A stretch of 64,000 bases of DNA, taken from positions 100,667,198 through 100,731,197 of the forward strand of contig NC_080572.1 in the NCBI RefSeq assembly GCF_030247185.1, written 5' to 3'. The stretch's first letter is position 1, and each line of letters starts with the position of its first letter. The position numbers and the translations under genes were made by a program. Below the pieces are notes generated by a model. That model saw only the letters and a program-made list of their open reading frames with translations. It did not search any database and had not been told where the DNA came from. Positions 11,880 through 23,690 of the stretch are shown piece by piece. Source of the DNA: Malaya genurostris. Lineage: Eukaryota; Arthropoda; Insecta; Diptera; Culicidae.

Positions 11880-13083
11880 TTTTATCCGTATTTTTTCTTA
11901 AAAGTATGAAGGAAACGCAACATTAGTATAAAAAAAGATCTTGAATTCAATAATAAATAACTGAAATACAGGCAATTGTCTTTATTCCTATTCTATCTGA
12001 AGCAAGCTTTAGTCCTATATCGATAGAAACAAATCCAACAGAAAATAAACACACACCGCATCACAAGTCTATCTTCGCTATTCTGCTTTACCGCCGACAC
12101 TGATTTGAGATTTTGTTTTTGTCTCCTTTGTTACCTATTGGGTACACAAATGCAAATGGCGGACATGTTGAGTGAAGAGGAAGCTTAATCTTCTACAAAC
12201 ATTTAGTTTGATACAGGTTATGTTCAAAGTTAATAATAAAGATACTAAGCCCCAATGAAATTAAAAATGTTTGAGTGTCATTATTTTCTGACACTGTATA
12301 GATAGATTATCAAACGGTGACATAAAATCAATGCAAGAACACAACTCATCTAATAAATGAATATTTAAGAAGAAGATTTTTCATTCAATTGGTTTGTAAC
12401 ATAGAACTTGTAACATCCAATAAATGGGGGCTACCAATGTATTGACGCGCAGGAGGGGTATACTTACTACTGACTTAACTGTTTTACTAATAATATTAGC
12501 GATCCATGTCAAATGCAGGAAATGGGAAGAAAATAAATTAAAAATCCGAACTTAAAAATCAACATTGACAGGTGAATGCTATCAACGACACACAATCTTG
12601 TATTTTTACATCAATCTATTTTTTCCAAGATCAATTAACCGCTTTTTCGACTAAATACAGATTGCGAAAATATATTGCTCACATTACCAAGTATAAACAA
12701 CGAAATGTAGCGCAAAACCTATTAAATATTGTGGAAGAAAAATAAAATATATGAACAGTGACAGTTAACTGGACGAAAAGCGTTATCGCAATAAGATTGA
12801 TGGACGCGCACTTGCGGCCGTAGGACCTCAACCGTAACTTGACTGGTACCGTATGTTTTTATTTGGGGTACATTCCAATTCCTAGTGCTATCAGCAACTG
12901 CCGGTTGAGTTAGTAGAATGGTTTCATCCGGGGCCCATATGACCATCAAGACTTTTTAGATCCAAAAACCTCATGCGAAACAATAAATTGGCAGTAGCAG
13001 CAATGGCAGTAAAGTATGTACAGCAGAAGCGAAAATAAAATAAGAAATAAAATTCATAAAACATAAAGCTTTTGAAACTTACC
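11880..13083. other. No firm gene; one weak candidate exon on the minus strand
   Basis: The minus-strand frame 12722-12949 (75 codons, TQPAVADSTRNWNVPQIKTYG and on) has a protein-like composition but no family I recognise and no good splice acceptor. I leave it unassigned. The rest is AT-rich. Confidence 0.3.
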
Positions 13084-13084
13084 A

Positions 13085-13330
13085 TTAACAAGATTTAATC
13101 CAATTAACTGATTCCGGTATCAGCTTCGGTCATGCGGTTGCTTCACAGAGCAGACTAGCTACTGGTTAGCATTTGGTGGCGCCCAGCAGATCCAGCGGGC
13201 TGTTGGGTCTGGGTCCGGCTATAATCTAAGCTTTTTTATTCCCTTATTTTCGTTCACTCGTTCTGTGAAGACCGCGAATGTGGATGGCATAAATACGGCT
13301 CAAAAAAGAATCCACTCGCAGATAACACGA
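13085..13330 (-). other. Possible first exon of a minus-strand gene (5' UTR)
   Basis: On the minus strand an ATG is followed directly by a strong splice donor, TTAATG then GTAAGT, at about 13078-13090. Upstream (to the right) lies less AT-rich sequence without repeats. This is what a mostly non-coding first exon would look like, perhaps with the start codon as its last codon. No downstream exon could be joined with confidence, so this is inference from the splice site only. The right limit is approximate. Confidence 0.25.
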
Positions 13331-13339
13331 TTCGGATTT

Positions 13340-14200
13340 CAAACACTTTTTTTCTGATCCTTCTTTCTCACTGGCGGATTAACTCTCGAGTGCACTAATT
13401 AATTTTCCACCGCGCGCAACCACCATAAACCACCGTCTACCGAGATATCTATTTTTTCTCCTTTTAATTTTTGACCGATTGATCATCAAACGGTTTTATT
13501 CGAGTTCCATGAGTACTGGTTAATTGTCGTCTTGTTTTCCTGTGCCATTTGCCTCTCGCTGTTCGCTTGTATAGTCAAAGAATCCATTCAGCACTGTCAG
13601 GATGGGTTCGATAGTTTTTTATGTGATTTACGGGATTTATCTGTGAAGATAAAAAACGACTCTGATGATAATGACAAAAGGAAACGTTGAATGGTTGGTT
13701 GAATGGATCAATTAATGGGATACTTTTGTCGTTAGTATTAATTGGTAATGGTACGTGGTACGGATTTAACGAAACATTAGTTCTATATTTAAAGAGTTCC
13801 AATATAGTCAAACATGTTGTAGTTATTTTGAATTTGTTTGTTTAAATGTGTCTATGTTCTGAATCACGTTTATTTTGTTTTGAATCATGTTCATAAATGC
13901 TAATAAATATTGCAGAACGACTAAGAACAAGAAAACATTCAAATATTTCCGGTTTGCTATCCAGGGTTATTCAAAAAAAAATTCTACTCGCACACCCCTT
14001 TTTGCACACGAGACTCAAACTAATAAAAACCTTTCATCTTGCAGAACATAATAGCCTAATGCGTCTTACTTGAAAAAAAAAAACACAAATGAAATAAATA
14101 CAACCTTTCTCATTTTACAGAATTTTCGAGAAAATCAAGTTGCACTAATTCATTTGAGATCTAATTACAGGGCAAATTTTACGTGTGAAATACATAATTT
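13340..14200. other. No recognisable gene
   Basis: AT-rich; no ORF resembles a protein and no long repeat was found apart from the element that begins at 14201. Confidence 0.4.
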
Positions 14201-14203
14201 TGA

Positions 14204-14261
14204 CGTAGGACTACGTCTTTCTTTACTATGCCGACATAGTAAAGAAAGACGTAGTCCTACG
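14204..14261. repeat. Perfect 27-bp hairpin with 4-base loop
   Basis: Positions 14204-14230 and 14235-14261 are exact reverse complements, with the loop CCGA. The similarity continues weakly outward (ATTTTG against CAAAAT). Confidence 0.9.
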
Positions 14262-14539
14262 TTTTCAAAATTTCACAACACAAAAGTTTAACGAAATTAC
14301 TCCAGATTTGATTTCTTAATAACTTCTTCCCTGTTTGAGTATTTTCTCTATTTTTTCACAAAACGATTGGAAGAAGGTGTAAGATTGTTGTTAATACCAC
14401 GTTTATCACATAAACATTGTTTAAATAGTGGAAAAATAGGTCCAAACACAAAACAGCAAAAACAACCGTATCTGTAAATAGACTTTGATCTGTTGCAAGT
14501 TTGCAGTGTGGACAACGATAGAGAATATTATTCAAAATC

Positions 14540-14555
14540 GGCCGTTCTAATGGCT
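14540..14555 (+). promoter_or_regulatory. Candidate histone-type 3' stem-loop (copy 1)
   Basis: GGCCGT-TCTA-ATGGCT can fold into a 6-bp stem with a 4-base loop of pattern UYUN, preceded by CAAAATC. Replication-dependent histone mRNAs end in a hairpin of this size and loop pattern. The same hairpin recurs at 54737-54752 and 58850-58865. Confidence 0.35.
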
Positions 14556-15322
14556 CTGAATTAGTAATCTAAAGAACTATTAAGATCACTTTCTTTGCAA
14601 ATCGTTGAATAAAAATCATCAGTTTGGTGCAAATCAAGATTAATTTGATTAGTGAAAAGCTGTGCGAAATTCGCACCAAACGAGCGCAAATAAAGCTAGC
14701 ATTTGGGTGCATTGCGTTCGAGAAAAATGTTCCGAATACTCACACACGATAGCTAAAGCTTCTTAAACGGTCAAACGTTATCAAATCAGTTAATATCTAT
14801 ACACATCTCGAATGCAGCCCTACGTCAATGTCGGCCATGTATCTGATATTACCTTAGTTTTTTTTAATGATACATATTACTTTAACTTTTTTTATTCGCG
14901 TAAGTTTTTGTTTTTCTTTTCAATTTGAGTTTACAAAAACAAAAAACAAAATACTGTTCCGGGTGATTTTAACGTTGATCAGAGTGATCAGAGTTCGAAT
15001 CATTTGAAACAACTAGCGTATTTCTTTAGTTTTAAACAAACTGTGAATGAGTTTACAACAATTTCGAGACACGATAGATCACGTATAGTCCAATTTTGAC
15101 GGAGTTCATTCGTGTGTGGAAACCAATTGTGAAATTTCTGATCATGAGACCATTGCAATTTGCATAGCGAGATTTTCTAGAGATGCAACAACCACAGTGA
15201 AAATTAAGTGTTGGAAAAAGTAAGCCATGTCTCGATTTGTATCAAGAAGCTTGTGTTGTACGCAGTTGATTGATGTATTGAAAAAGTGTACTGAGCAATT
15301 CCAAAAATGCTTAGCAGATCAT

Positions 15323-15745
15323 CAGACTCGACCTTCTCCGATTTGGATGAAACTTTGCACATGGCTTCAGTATGGCAAACCATAAGTTTTTGAGCCGATG
15401 GAGAGGTCAATCCGACCTACGACTGATTCTTAAGGGCGTATGTATTTTTGCATATCACGAAAATTGCCTTTTTCAAATCGTTGTAACTCGGAAACCGTTA
15501 ATTGTACAAAAATGGCGTTCAGGAAGAAGTTGTTGGGAATCAATAGGGCACTGAAAAAAAATTTTGATTTTTTTTCTCAATAATTTCAAAATGAACCAAA
15601 AAAATTATATTAAAAAAAAATCAGGGTTTCGATTTTTTTTGATAATTTTTATTTTAAAGCTCTTATTAAAACCTACAGATTGATGGCTATTCCATCCGTG
15701 CCTTTTGAAAAATGAATAAGTTACAGCTAAAATAATTTACAGATA
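15323..15745 (+). repeat. Dispersed repeat R1, copy 1
   Basis: This block, including CTCCGATTTGGATGAAACTT and AAAATGGCGTTCAGGAAGAAG, matches 26515-26940 in the same orientation with few changes. A partial third copy of its central part (AAAATGGCGTCCAGGAAGAAG) follows at about 26940-27090. It does not encode a protein and has no visible TIRs. Confidence 0.75.
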
Positions 15746-16068
15746 TATTCGACATTTTATGTTCTCGTTGAAAGATAATCATTTAAACAGTAGAATATTA
15801 TTCTACAGGTTAAAGGCAATAGATTGGTTCATGATATCCTTTCTTCTAAAAGTAACTGTTCTTGAGATAATTAATTATACCACCATTTTTTATATTTCCA
15901 TGAATTGTTTATTTGCTTGTTATATCTACAATAATTACATGTACATGAATAATTCTTAATTATATTTATGGTTTATATACATTTTTTCTGATTTCTGATT
16001 TCCGATACCGGAACCGAATAAAAGATAATTAATATAGCGTTAGGCTACAAATCTACCCCGTGAGAGTT

Positions 16069-16128
16069 GTCCTCGGCATCTTAGAGCTTAAGCAGTGTGC
16101 CTTCAAACTAATTATTAAATTATGAAAA
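16069..16128 (+). mobile_element. Short 3' tail of the I-group LINE
   Basis: GGCATCTTAGAGCTTAAGCA and the following GTGTGCC match the 3' end of the LINE at 6928-6993. Only about 60 bases are present, so the insertion was severely 5'-truncated. Confidence 0.6.
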
Positions 16129-17832
16129 AACGTGATTAATCCACCTAGCAGTGAGATTATACCTTTTTTATTATTCCGCATGTGTTTGATGCATGGATAT
16201 TCTTCGGTGTTTTAGTTCTCATGACATTATTTTAATTATCGTCGTTTTAAACGCAAATTGAGATATTAATCACTCATTACCCTGTAATGTCGAAACTGCA
16301 AATCGTATCGAATTTCAATCTTAACGTGTGATAATCGATTGAACATTCCCTGAGATGTCGAAGTTCCACTGTAGAGTTTTTCGTCATTATTCATGGTACT
16401 TCCAGAGCCATAATTATGAAATTACTAGCATAACCCAGAATGATTCGCATGGCCATAAATTTATACGCCAAACAATTTACATCTTCTATATCGGTATGAA
16501 TGTTAAAAACTCATCATCCTGTAATTCCAGGATCGGATAAAATTCACCAATTTTGTATGAGACCATAAGTTCTTTAATTAGAATTTTTGTTTTTAAAGTT
16601 CGAAAAAATGAGCTTTGAGAAACGATTCGATACTGGAACCGGAATTCTAAAATCGGTGTAGCCGAAATCAGTTAAATTCACCTGAGGAGTGTGTAGACAT
16701 CTTTGAGAAATTGTAGTGCGAATTAAAATTCGGGGATACATTCCGAATCCAAAAACGAATACCGCTTAAACTGAAATAAATTTATTTGGTAATCGACTAT
16801 CCAAATCTGCAAACCCGATAAACCTGATTAATTTATGTGAAATGGACATTTTTATACTAATCACCCTGCATTTTCTAAACCGGAAGTCGGATCTGACTAA
16901 AAAGTAAGATGTTCTATAGGATTTTAAGACCTCTCATTATAATCATAGATGGTTCTTAGATTTCATTTGAATCTTAGATCGGTTCAGCCATCTAAGAGAA
17001 AAATGAATTGCTTTACTTTAATTCCGTTTCACATATCACCCTGTGGTTCCGCAATCAGAAGTCGGATCCAAACGTTATTCAGGAACCTTGTTTGGGAGTA
17101 TACGACTTTTCATATGAATCTGAGTTTGTAGAAAACGGTTTAGCCATCTCCGAGAAAATTGAGTGAACTTTTTTGTCACACACGCATTTGCTGATCTCGA
17201 CGAACTGAGTCGAATGGTATATGGGAGTTATGTTCTTCCACCATTTATTACTGTAAGTAGCTTAAATCAAAATAATTATGGAATTACTTTCAACTTAAAA
17301 ATACTTCCATCATCTAGCTCACATGTCATACTCGAACGATTATGTTGCCAAAAACGAACCTTGGTAAAATCGGTCCGAGGCAAAATGTCATGAGAAAAGT
17401 TGCTGTACACAGTCTTTTTGGTGCTTAGAAACAATTGTATGTAACAGTATAAAAAATCGTGTTTCATTTGGCTCCGAAACAGCGCTTTATCATCAAACGC
17501 GTAAAACTCCTACTACTGGAATAAGGGAAAAGGCGTTTACACGAAAATATCGATATCTCCGTTAAAAATTTATGGATTTTGACAATCTATGCCTTGTTGG
17601 ATAGCTATTACCGTGCGGAACCTAAGTCTAAAAACATATTCTGTTTTCAAGGTCAGTTGTAAAAGATATTGTCCAAAAACTGAAAAATTTAACATAAAAC
17701 TTTGTATAACTCAAAAAGTAAACATCCGATCTTAAACCATTCAATAGCGTTCAGGGTGACGGAAATACCTTTCATTTGTCACTAGTTTGATCAAAATCGG
17801 TCCAGCCATCTTTGAGATCTCGACCTCTTAGC
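16129..17832 (+). repeat. Dispersed element R2, copy 1 (inverted copy at 42.05-43.8 kb)
   Basis: It starts AATCCACCTAGCAGTGAGA and runs to about CAGCCATCTTTGAGATCTCG. The reverse complement of 42055-43797 aligns along its whole length with moderate divergence and small indels. The AATCCACC(T/A)AG start is shared with the TIR element at 29.8 kb. No transposase is encoded. It also contains several degenerate copies of a block around GGTTCCGGAA(G)TCGGATCC. Confidence 0.75.
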
Positions 17833-17879
17833 AGTGGTGGTAAATTGCGAACCGAACGCCGATGCTTCTGCAAATTTAC

Positions 17880-18851
17880 TCAAAAATTTTCACCGAGCGT
17901 AAGCATGCGATAGGTTCGAAAACTATTTCCTCGGTTAATGCGATGGTGTTCTGTGCTCGGTGTTTGGCGAAGCAATCTGATTCGAACCGTTTTGAAATTA
18001 TCAATGCACACGTGATCAGCACAAAAAAATTTCTTTTGTTCGATTGATAAATCGATCAATAGCAATTCAAATGGTATTATTCTGGACATTATCAGTGTGC
18101 GTAGGATGTCTCGATATGGAAAATAGTAAGTTTTGTATCTTTTGCAAATTTTATGGGTTTGGTTATAGAATCTATAACAATAAGAATTGAATATTTTGGA
18201 ACATTTCAGCAATCGTAGAGTGGCTCAATATGAAAAGGGTTTTTTTTACTCTTGCAAATTCGATGTTTAATAAACTGGTGAGTCAATAGCAAAGAAAATA
18301 AGTAATTGCAGGTATTTTCAACGAGCGTATTTAAATTTGATGTTTTATTGATTGTTGAATCAATAGCAGTTCAACTTGTATAATTTTAGACATTTTCAGA
18401 GAGCGTAGAGTAGCGAAATTTGAAAATTTGGATTATTTTTACTAGTAATAAATAGTAAAAAATCTTTGGAAATTATCTGCCATCGTAGGGTTCTTCTATT
18501 TGAAAAATTGTAAAATTTTTGACTAATACCAATTCGATGGTTTGTTGATTGTTGGATCAATAGCAGTTCGAATTGAATAATTTTGGGAATTTTCGGTGAG
18601 TGTAGGATGGCGCAGTATGAAAACTTGTAAGTATTTTGACTTTTGCTGATAAAATGTTTCATTTAATAGTGAAAATTACAAATTGCTCATTTTTGAGATT
18701 TTCAGGGACCATAGGATGGTTCTATCTGTATAATGGTAAAGTTTTTGACTAATGTCAATTCGATGCTCTATTGATTGATGAAATAATAGCAGTTCAAATA
18801 AGATGATTTTCATGATGATGATAAGAATAGTTTCAGCGATCGTATGGGGGT
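17880..18851 (+). repeat. Degenerate ~110-bp satellite, forward orientation
   Basis: Blocks of the type TTTCAGCGAGCGTAGGATGG recur near 18088, 18204, 18312, 18391, 18475, 18590, 18700 and 18830, each followed by ...GATTGTTGAATCAATAGCAG. Spacing is roughly 80-130 bp. The array is cut by the piggyBac-like element at 18856. Confidence 0.7.
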
Positions 18852-18855
18852 TTAA

Positions 18856-19840
18856 CCCTCAGGGTACGGACTATAAAAAAGTTACGTTCAGTACGGACAG
18901 GGTTAGCCTAACCCGGCGACTTTGATTGGGTGTATATCGAGCTGTACTTTGTCAATTTGAATAATTTTTTTTTATTTTGTGTGAAATTGTCTCAAAAATA
19001 TAATAGAGTTGTCAGATTAATCATTTAACTGATTGAAAAAAAATTATAATGAAAAATGTGAACGGGTCTTGAATTTTTTTTGTAAAAAACGTTTTTTTTT
19101 TCAAAATGCTGTAACTTTTTGAAAAAAAAAATATTAACATTGTATAACTCGCATTTGAAAGGTAAAAAGTAGTTCTTAGAAATGTCCATAACGGTTTTTT
19201 GATTTATTCCAAAAACTATATTTTTTTTGAAAAATGAAAATACGCGTTTTTTCGAGTTAGCGAAACAACGTTGTTTCGTTGATTTATGATGATAAAGGTT
19301 AAAATTAATTACTTTGAGCGTAAAAAAGCGACGCGTTGCCATGTTTTTAATGCGTGTTCTTTAACAAAAAATTACAAGAAACAAAATTTAATGAGTTATA
19401 ATTCACTACGAGCAGCAAAGATTTCGATATAAGACGTACGTTCAAGTGATTGAGATCTACTACAATACTTCGCTTACACCATGTACAACGCGTTATTTTG
19501 AGGTTAGAATCTACAAAATTAAGTAAAGAGTACGTATTCTTACTTACCTTTTTATTCCTCAGCGGCAAACAGACGAAAATTAAAACTTAATTTTTTTGAA
19601 AATTTTGGATTTTGTTACGTTCGATACGGACTGGGTGTACCACACCCGAGCACAATGTTTATATGTGTCTAGCTCGGACACAAAGCGGAAACTGACTCTG
19701 CCGGTTAGGCCTATAATAGTGTGTACCTATAAGTTTCCCCCCCCCCCCCCTGGTCCGGACCACCCTCGCCGACTTCTCTTCGTATGGCGGTTCTTTCAAA
19801 TTTCGCTCGGGTTACGGTAACCCAGTCCGTACCCTGAGGG
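18856..19840. mobile_element. piggyBac-like non-autonomous element with TTAA duplication
   Basis: The ends CCCTCAGGGTACGGACT and AGTCCGTACCCTGAGGG are exact inverted repeats, flanked on both sides by TTAA (18852-18855 and 19841-19844). TTAA target duplication and termini starting with CC are hallmarks of the piggyBac superfamily. The 985-bp interior has no transposase and includes a run of about 14 C near 19740. The element sits inside a satellite array. Confidence 0.85.
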
Positions 19841-19844
19841 TTAA

Positions 19845-21245
19845 TATAAAAATTTGAAAATATTTTGATTTTTGCTATTTTAATGTTCAATAGATGAGCG
19901 AGCGACGTTTGTTAATTTTGGATATTCTCAGCGAGCGCTGGATGGCTTAATATAGAAATTGTAATTATTAAACTATTTACAATTTCATGCCAGCGGTAAA
20001 CCGGGAACCGAGCACCAATGCTTCATACATATTTGTTTAGAAATGTTTTCCTAGCAAAAATATGCAAAAGCTTTCGGCGAAGGTCAATTGAGCTCTATTC
20101 GATGCGTAGTTTTATTATTTATGGTTCGATTAAATGCCTACCTACAGCATCAAAACTAAATTCTTTTTCAGTTTATGAGCAAAGCAATAGCGCGTTAAAA
20201 ATTACAATCAAAATCACAGGCACTTCGACGATTTGCATGTTTAAATCCGATGGTTCACCACCACTACTATTTATATATCAATCAATACAGCATCTGATTT
20301 GGAAAAATAGTTCACAATTTCTTATATAAAGCTGCCTTACCACCGAATAAAATGCTTAAAATTCTAATATTCCAATTGCTATCTATTAAACATTGAATTA
20401 GCAAAAGGTAAAGTATTCCCAAATTTTCATATTAAGCCATTCCACGCCCACAAGATATGTATAAAATTATTCTATTCTAATTTAATTCATTCATCAATCA
20501 ATAAAGTATCGGATCTGCAAATTCAAATACTAACATTTTACACTAACAAATAGGACCTCACTACGCTCGCTGTAAATTGGAAATCCTATTGGAACTGCTA
20601 TTGATTCACCAATTAATAGGACATGGAATCGACATTAGTCAAAAATTTTAAAGTTACGCTCGTCGAAAATGTCCAAAATTATCAAATTTACATTGCTCTT
20701 GATTCACTATTAAATGGAACATGAAATCAGCAAAAGTCTAAATATATCCAAATTTTCATATTGCACCAACCTACGCTCGATAAAAATGTAAAAAATTATT
20801 TCCAGAATCAACAGACCATCGAATTAGTCTAAGATACAATTTTTGTCGATTTTTCAAATAGAACCACCCTACGGTCGCTGAAAATGTCCAAAATTGTTAA
20901 ATTTTAATTGCTTTTGAATCAATATTTAATAAAACATCAAATTAGTAAAAATCAAAATATTAACAAATTTTTATATTGCGCCACCCCCGCTCGCAGAAAA
21001 TGTGAAAAATTATCCAATTCGAACTGCAATTTATTCACTAATCAATAGAGCATCCAAATGAGATTAGTCAAAAAATTTTCTATATTCCATATACAGGCAC
21101 CCTACGCTCGTTGTAAATGCCCAAAATTACTCAATTTTAATTGCTATGGACTCACCAATTTATTCAATATCGAATTTGCAAATGTTAAATCATTTTCAAT
21201 TTATCATATTGAGCCACCCTACGCTCACTGGAAATATACAAAATT
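19845..21245 (-). repeat. Degenerate ~115-bp satellite, mainly inverted relative to the 17.9-18.9 kb array
   Basis: One forward unit follows the piggyBac-like element (CTCAGCGAGCGCTGGATGG near 19925). From about 20440 the units are reversed: blocks like CCACCCTACGCTCGCTGAAA occur near 20440, 20557, 20650, 20768, 20866, 20980, 21098 and 21210. These are the complement of the block seen at 18.0-18.85 kb, so the two arrays face each other. Confidence 0.7.
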
Positions 21246-21389
21246 ACCATACTCTGCTAAGCTACCCAAAAACTGAAACGTCCAGCCGCAGCTGACAAAG
21301 TTCGGTTCATCCGAAGCAACAGCCTATAGTACTCGAATCGGATGTTCATGATCATATTAGTAACGATAGGCTCACAAACTAAAGCATCG

Positions 21390-23411
21390 CACAGTGGGGA
21401 AAAAACGATCAAAAACGCGACTTTGCTTAATAATTTCATAAAAACATAAGCAAATATTTTCAAAATGAGTACTTCTTATGCAAATTTTTCTGTAGAATCG
21501 ATTTATGAGAGTTAGAAGATCCGCAAAATTCACTATCATGCCCGTTTTGCTCCAATTCCTCTTTTTTCTGACTTTACTTTGAAAACTAACTGTGAAACTC
21601 AGGAAAAAATTCAATTCAATCAATCGGAAGGTATTCCTGACATGCTCATAAGTTAGATAAATGGATTGTTTTTAATAAGATTGACCGTAAACAACTGTAT
21701 TCTGTTTTACCCCCAGTCATCTTCTTCCATGAATTTACAGAAAAAAATGTTCTACTGATCGGTGTTTGGACCAATTTTGGTTCAACAAGACAGTTCTATG
21801 TTTCGCAAATAACCTCAAATAATAATTCACAGATAGTGTTCATGATCGCATGCTACGTGCTACATCGTTTTACCCCAATTTTCCCACTAATATAATTTTA
21901 TGTTGAATTCAGATTTAAAATCCCGAAGCAAATCCAATATGACCTACCAATATTGGTTCATATTACGTGCAAAACATCTGTTATATAATTCAACACAAAG
22001 GAAAGACAGTACTAGCCTGTTTAACCCGTTTTACCCCAATTTATTTCATAAGTCGTATTTCTGGTTAAACTTTCTTTCGCATACCGAAAGCAGGCTGATT
22101 GTGGTTGATGAAAATCAATTGATATTACGAAGAAAGACATGAAAATAGGATTACAAATGAATTCAATGACCGCACGAATCTTGCTATACCGTTTTACCCC
22201 AATTTATTTCATAAGTCGTATTTCTGGTTAAACTTTCTTTCGCATACCGAAAGCAGGCTGATTGCAGTTGATGAAAAATTGGGGTAAAACGGTATAACAA
22301 GATTCGTGCGGTTATTGAATTAATTTTTAATACTATTTTCAGGTCTTTCTTCGTAATATCAATCGATTTTCATCAACCGCAATCAGCCTGCTTTCGGTAT
22401 GCGAAAGAAAGTTTAACCAGAAATACGACTTATGAAATAAATTGGGGTAAAACGGTATACCAAGACTCGTGCGGTCATTGAATTAATTTGTAATTCTATT
22501 TTCAGGTCTTTCTTCGTAATATCAATCGATTTTCATCAACCGCAATCAGCCTGCTTTCGGTATGCGAAAGAAAGTTTAACCAGAAATACGACTTATGAAA
22601 TAAATTGGGGTAAAACGGTATACCAAGACTCGTGCGGTCATTGAATTAATTTGTAATTCTATTTTCAGGTCTTTCTTCGTAATATCAATCGATTTTCATC
22701 AACCGCAATCAGCCTGCTTTCGGTATGCGAAAGAAAGTTTAACCAGAAATACGACTTATGAAATAAATTGGGGTAAAACGGTATAGCAAGATTCGTGCGG
22801 TCATTGAATTCATTTGTAATCCTATTTTCAGGTCTTTCTTCGTAATATCAATCGATTTTCTTCAACCGCAATCAGCCTGCTTTCGGTATGCGAGAGAAAG
22901 TTTAACCAGAAATACGACTTTTGATATAAATTGGGGTAAAACGGGTTAAACGGACTAGTACTGTTATTCCCATTGTATTTTATTGGATCACAGATGTTTT
23001 GCACGTATTATGAACCAATATTGATAGATCGCATTGGATCTGCTTTTGGATTGTAGATCATTATTCAACTGAATAGTATAACTAGAAAAGAAATGGGGTA
23101 AAACGGTGCAACGAGTTTTCTGCTGTCAATAAAACTATATGCAATCGATTTGTTAGACTTTTTTACATCGGAAACTCTCTATTCGCTCTTCTGCAAGTTC
23201 TTCGGTTTCATGTTATATAGTTAAGCTTGAATACAATGCAGTATCAAAAGGGAACTTGGGGTAAAATGAACATGATAGCGTTTCGTGCGGTCCTTCTAAA
23301 TACATGGAATCGATTTTACTGACCATTTTACACCAAAAAAGTGCTTTGTGGTCAGCTGTATCATGCCTCCAAAAAAATCGTCGCGTTTTTGGTCCATTTT
23401 TCCCCACTGTG
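21390..23411. mobile_element. 2-kb palindromic TIR element made of GTTTTACCCC repeats
   Basis: The ends are ~32-bp imperfect inverted repeats starting CACAGTGGGGAAAAA, and both sides are flanked by CATCG (21385-21389 and 23412-23416), a likely target duplication. The interior is itself inverted about a centre near 22240: GTTTTACCCCAAT blocks on the left face ATTGGGGTAAAAC blocks on the right, and the single-copy parts also pair (e.g. GTGCAAAACATCTG near 21970 with CAGATGTTTTGCAC near 22995). No transposase is encoded. The superfamily is uncertain. Confidence 0.75.
22278..22929 (+). repeat. Four tandem 163-bp units
   Basis: ATTGGGGTAAAAC starts at 22278, 22441, 22604, 22767 and 22930, an exact period of 163. 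On the inverted side the complementary blocks end at 22040 and 22203, again 163 apart. Units differ by only a few bases, so the amplification is recent. Confidence 0.9.
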
Positions 23412-23574
23412 CATCGGTTCTTTCACCATCAGCAGCATCGCTTCTTGGTTCGGCGATGCTTGCTCGAACGATGGTATCGGCAAATTCATACTCGCGATGG
23501 TGGTTCGCTTTTTGGTTCGGAACGAACACGTTTTGCGTGTTCGGAATCGATGCTTTACCACCACTGCCTCTTAG

Positions 23575-23690
23575 TTGACAACACACATACAGACCCACAC
23601 ACATACACACACGGACATTTGCTCAGTTCGTCGAGCTGAATCGATTGGTATATGACACTCGGCCCTTCGAGCCTGGAAAATTTTTCTAAA
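23575..23690 (+). repeat. Dispersed CA-rich/CTCGGCCC motif block
   Basis: CACACA repeats, then GGACATTTGCTCAGTTCGTCG, TCGATTGGTATATGACA and CTCGGCCCTTCGAGCC. The same order is seen near 30895-31025, 52000-52090, 52960-53020 and 32875-32960, and reversed near 41985-42040. This marks an abundant dispersed repeat family. Confidence 0.7.

Larger units (their letters stand above)
14201..14825. mobile_element. Fold-back/TIR element with TGACGTAGG ends and a histone-like 3' module
   Basis: The left end starts TGACGTAGGACT and the right end finishes with GCCCTACGTCA, which gives short inverted ends. Inside the left end is a perfect hairpin (14204-14261). At 14540-14580 it carries the same module (GCCGTTCTAATGGCTCT, then TAAAGAACTATTAAGAT and CTTTGCAAATCG) as the elements at 54.7 and 58.85 kb. 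The segment CTTTACTATG of the hairpin is also shared with the GTCGTGAATACGAC elements. Limits are my reading; no target duplication was established. Confidence 0.45.

Noticed and set aside
22277..22945. CRISPR-like array of 163-bp repeats
   Set aside because: Units are contiguous with no spacers, far too long, and the context is a eukaryotic transposable element.
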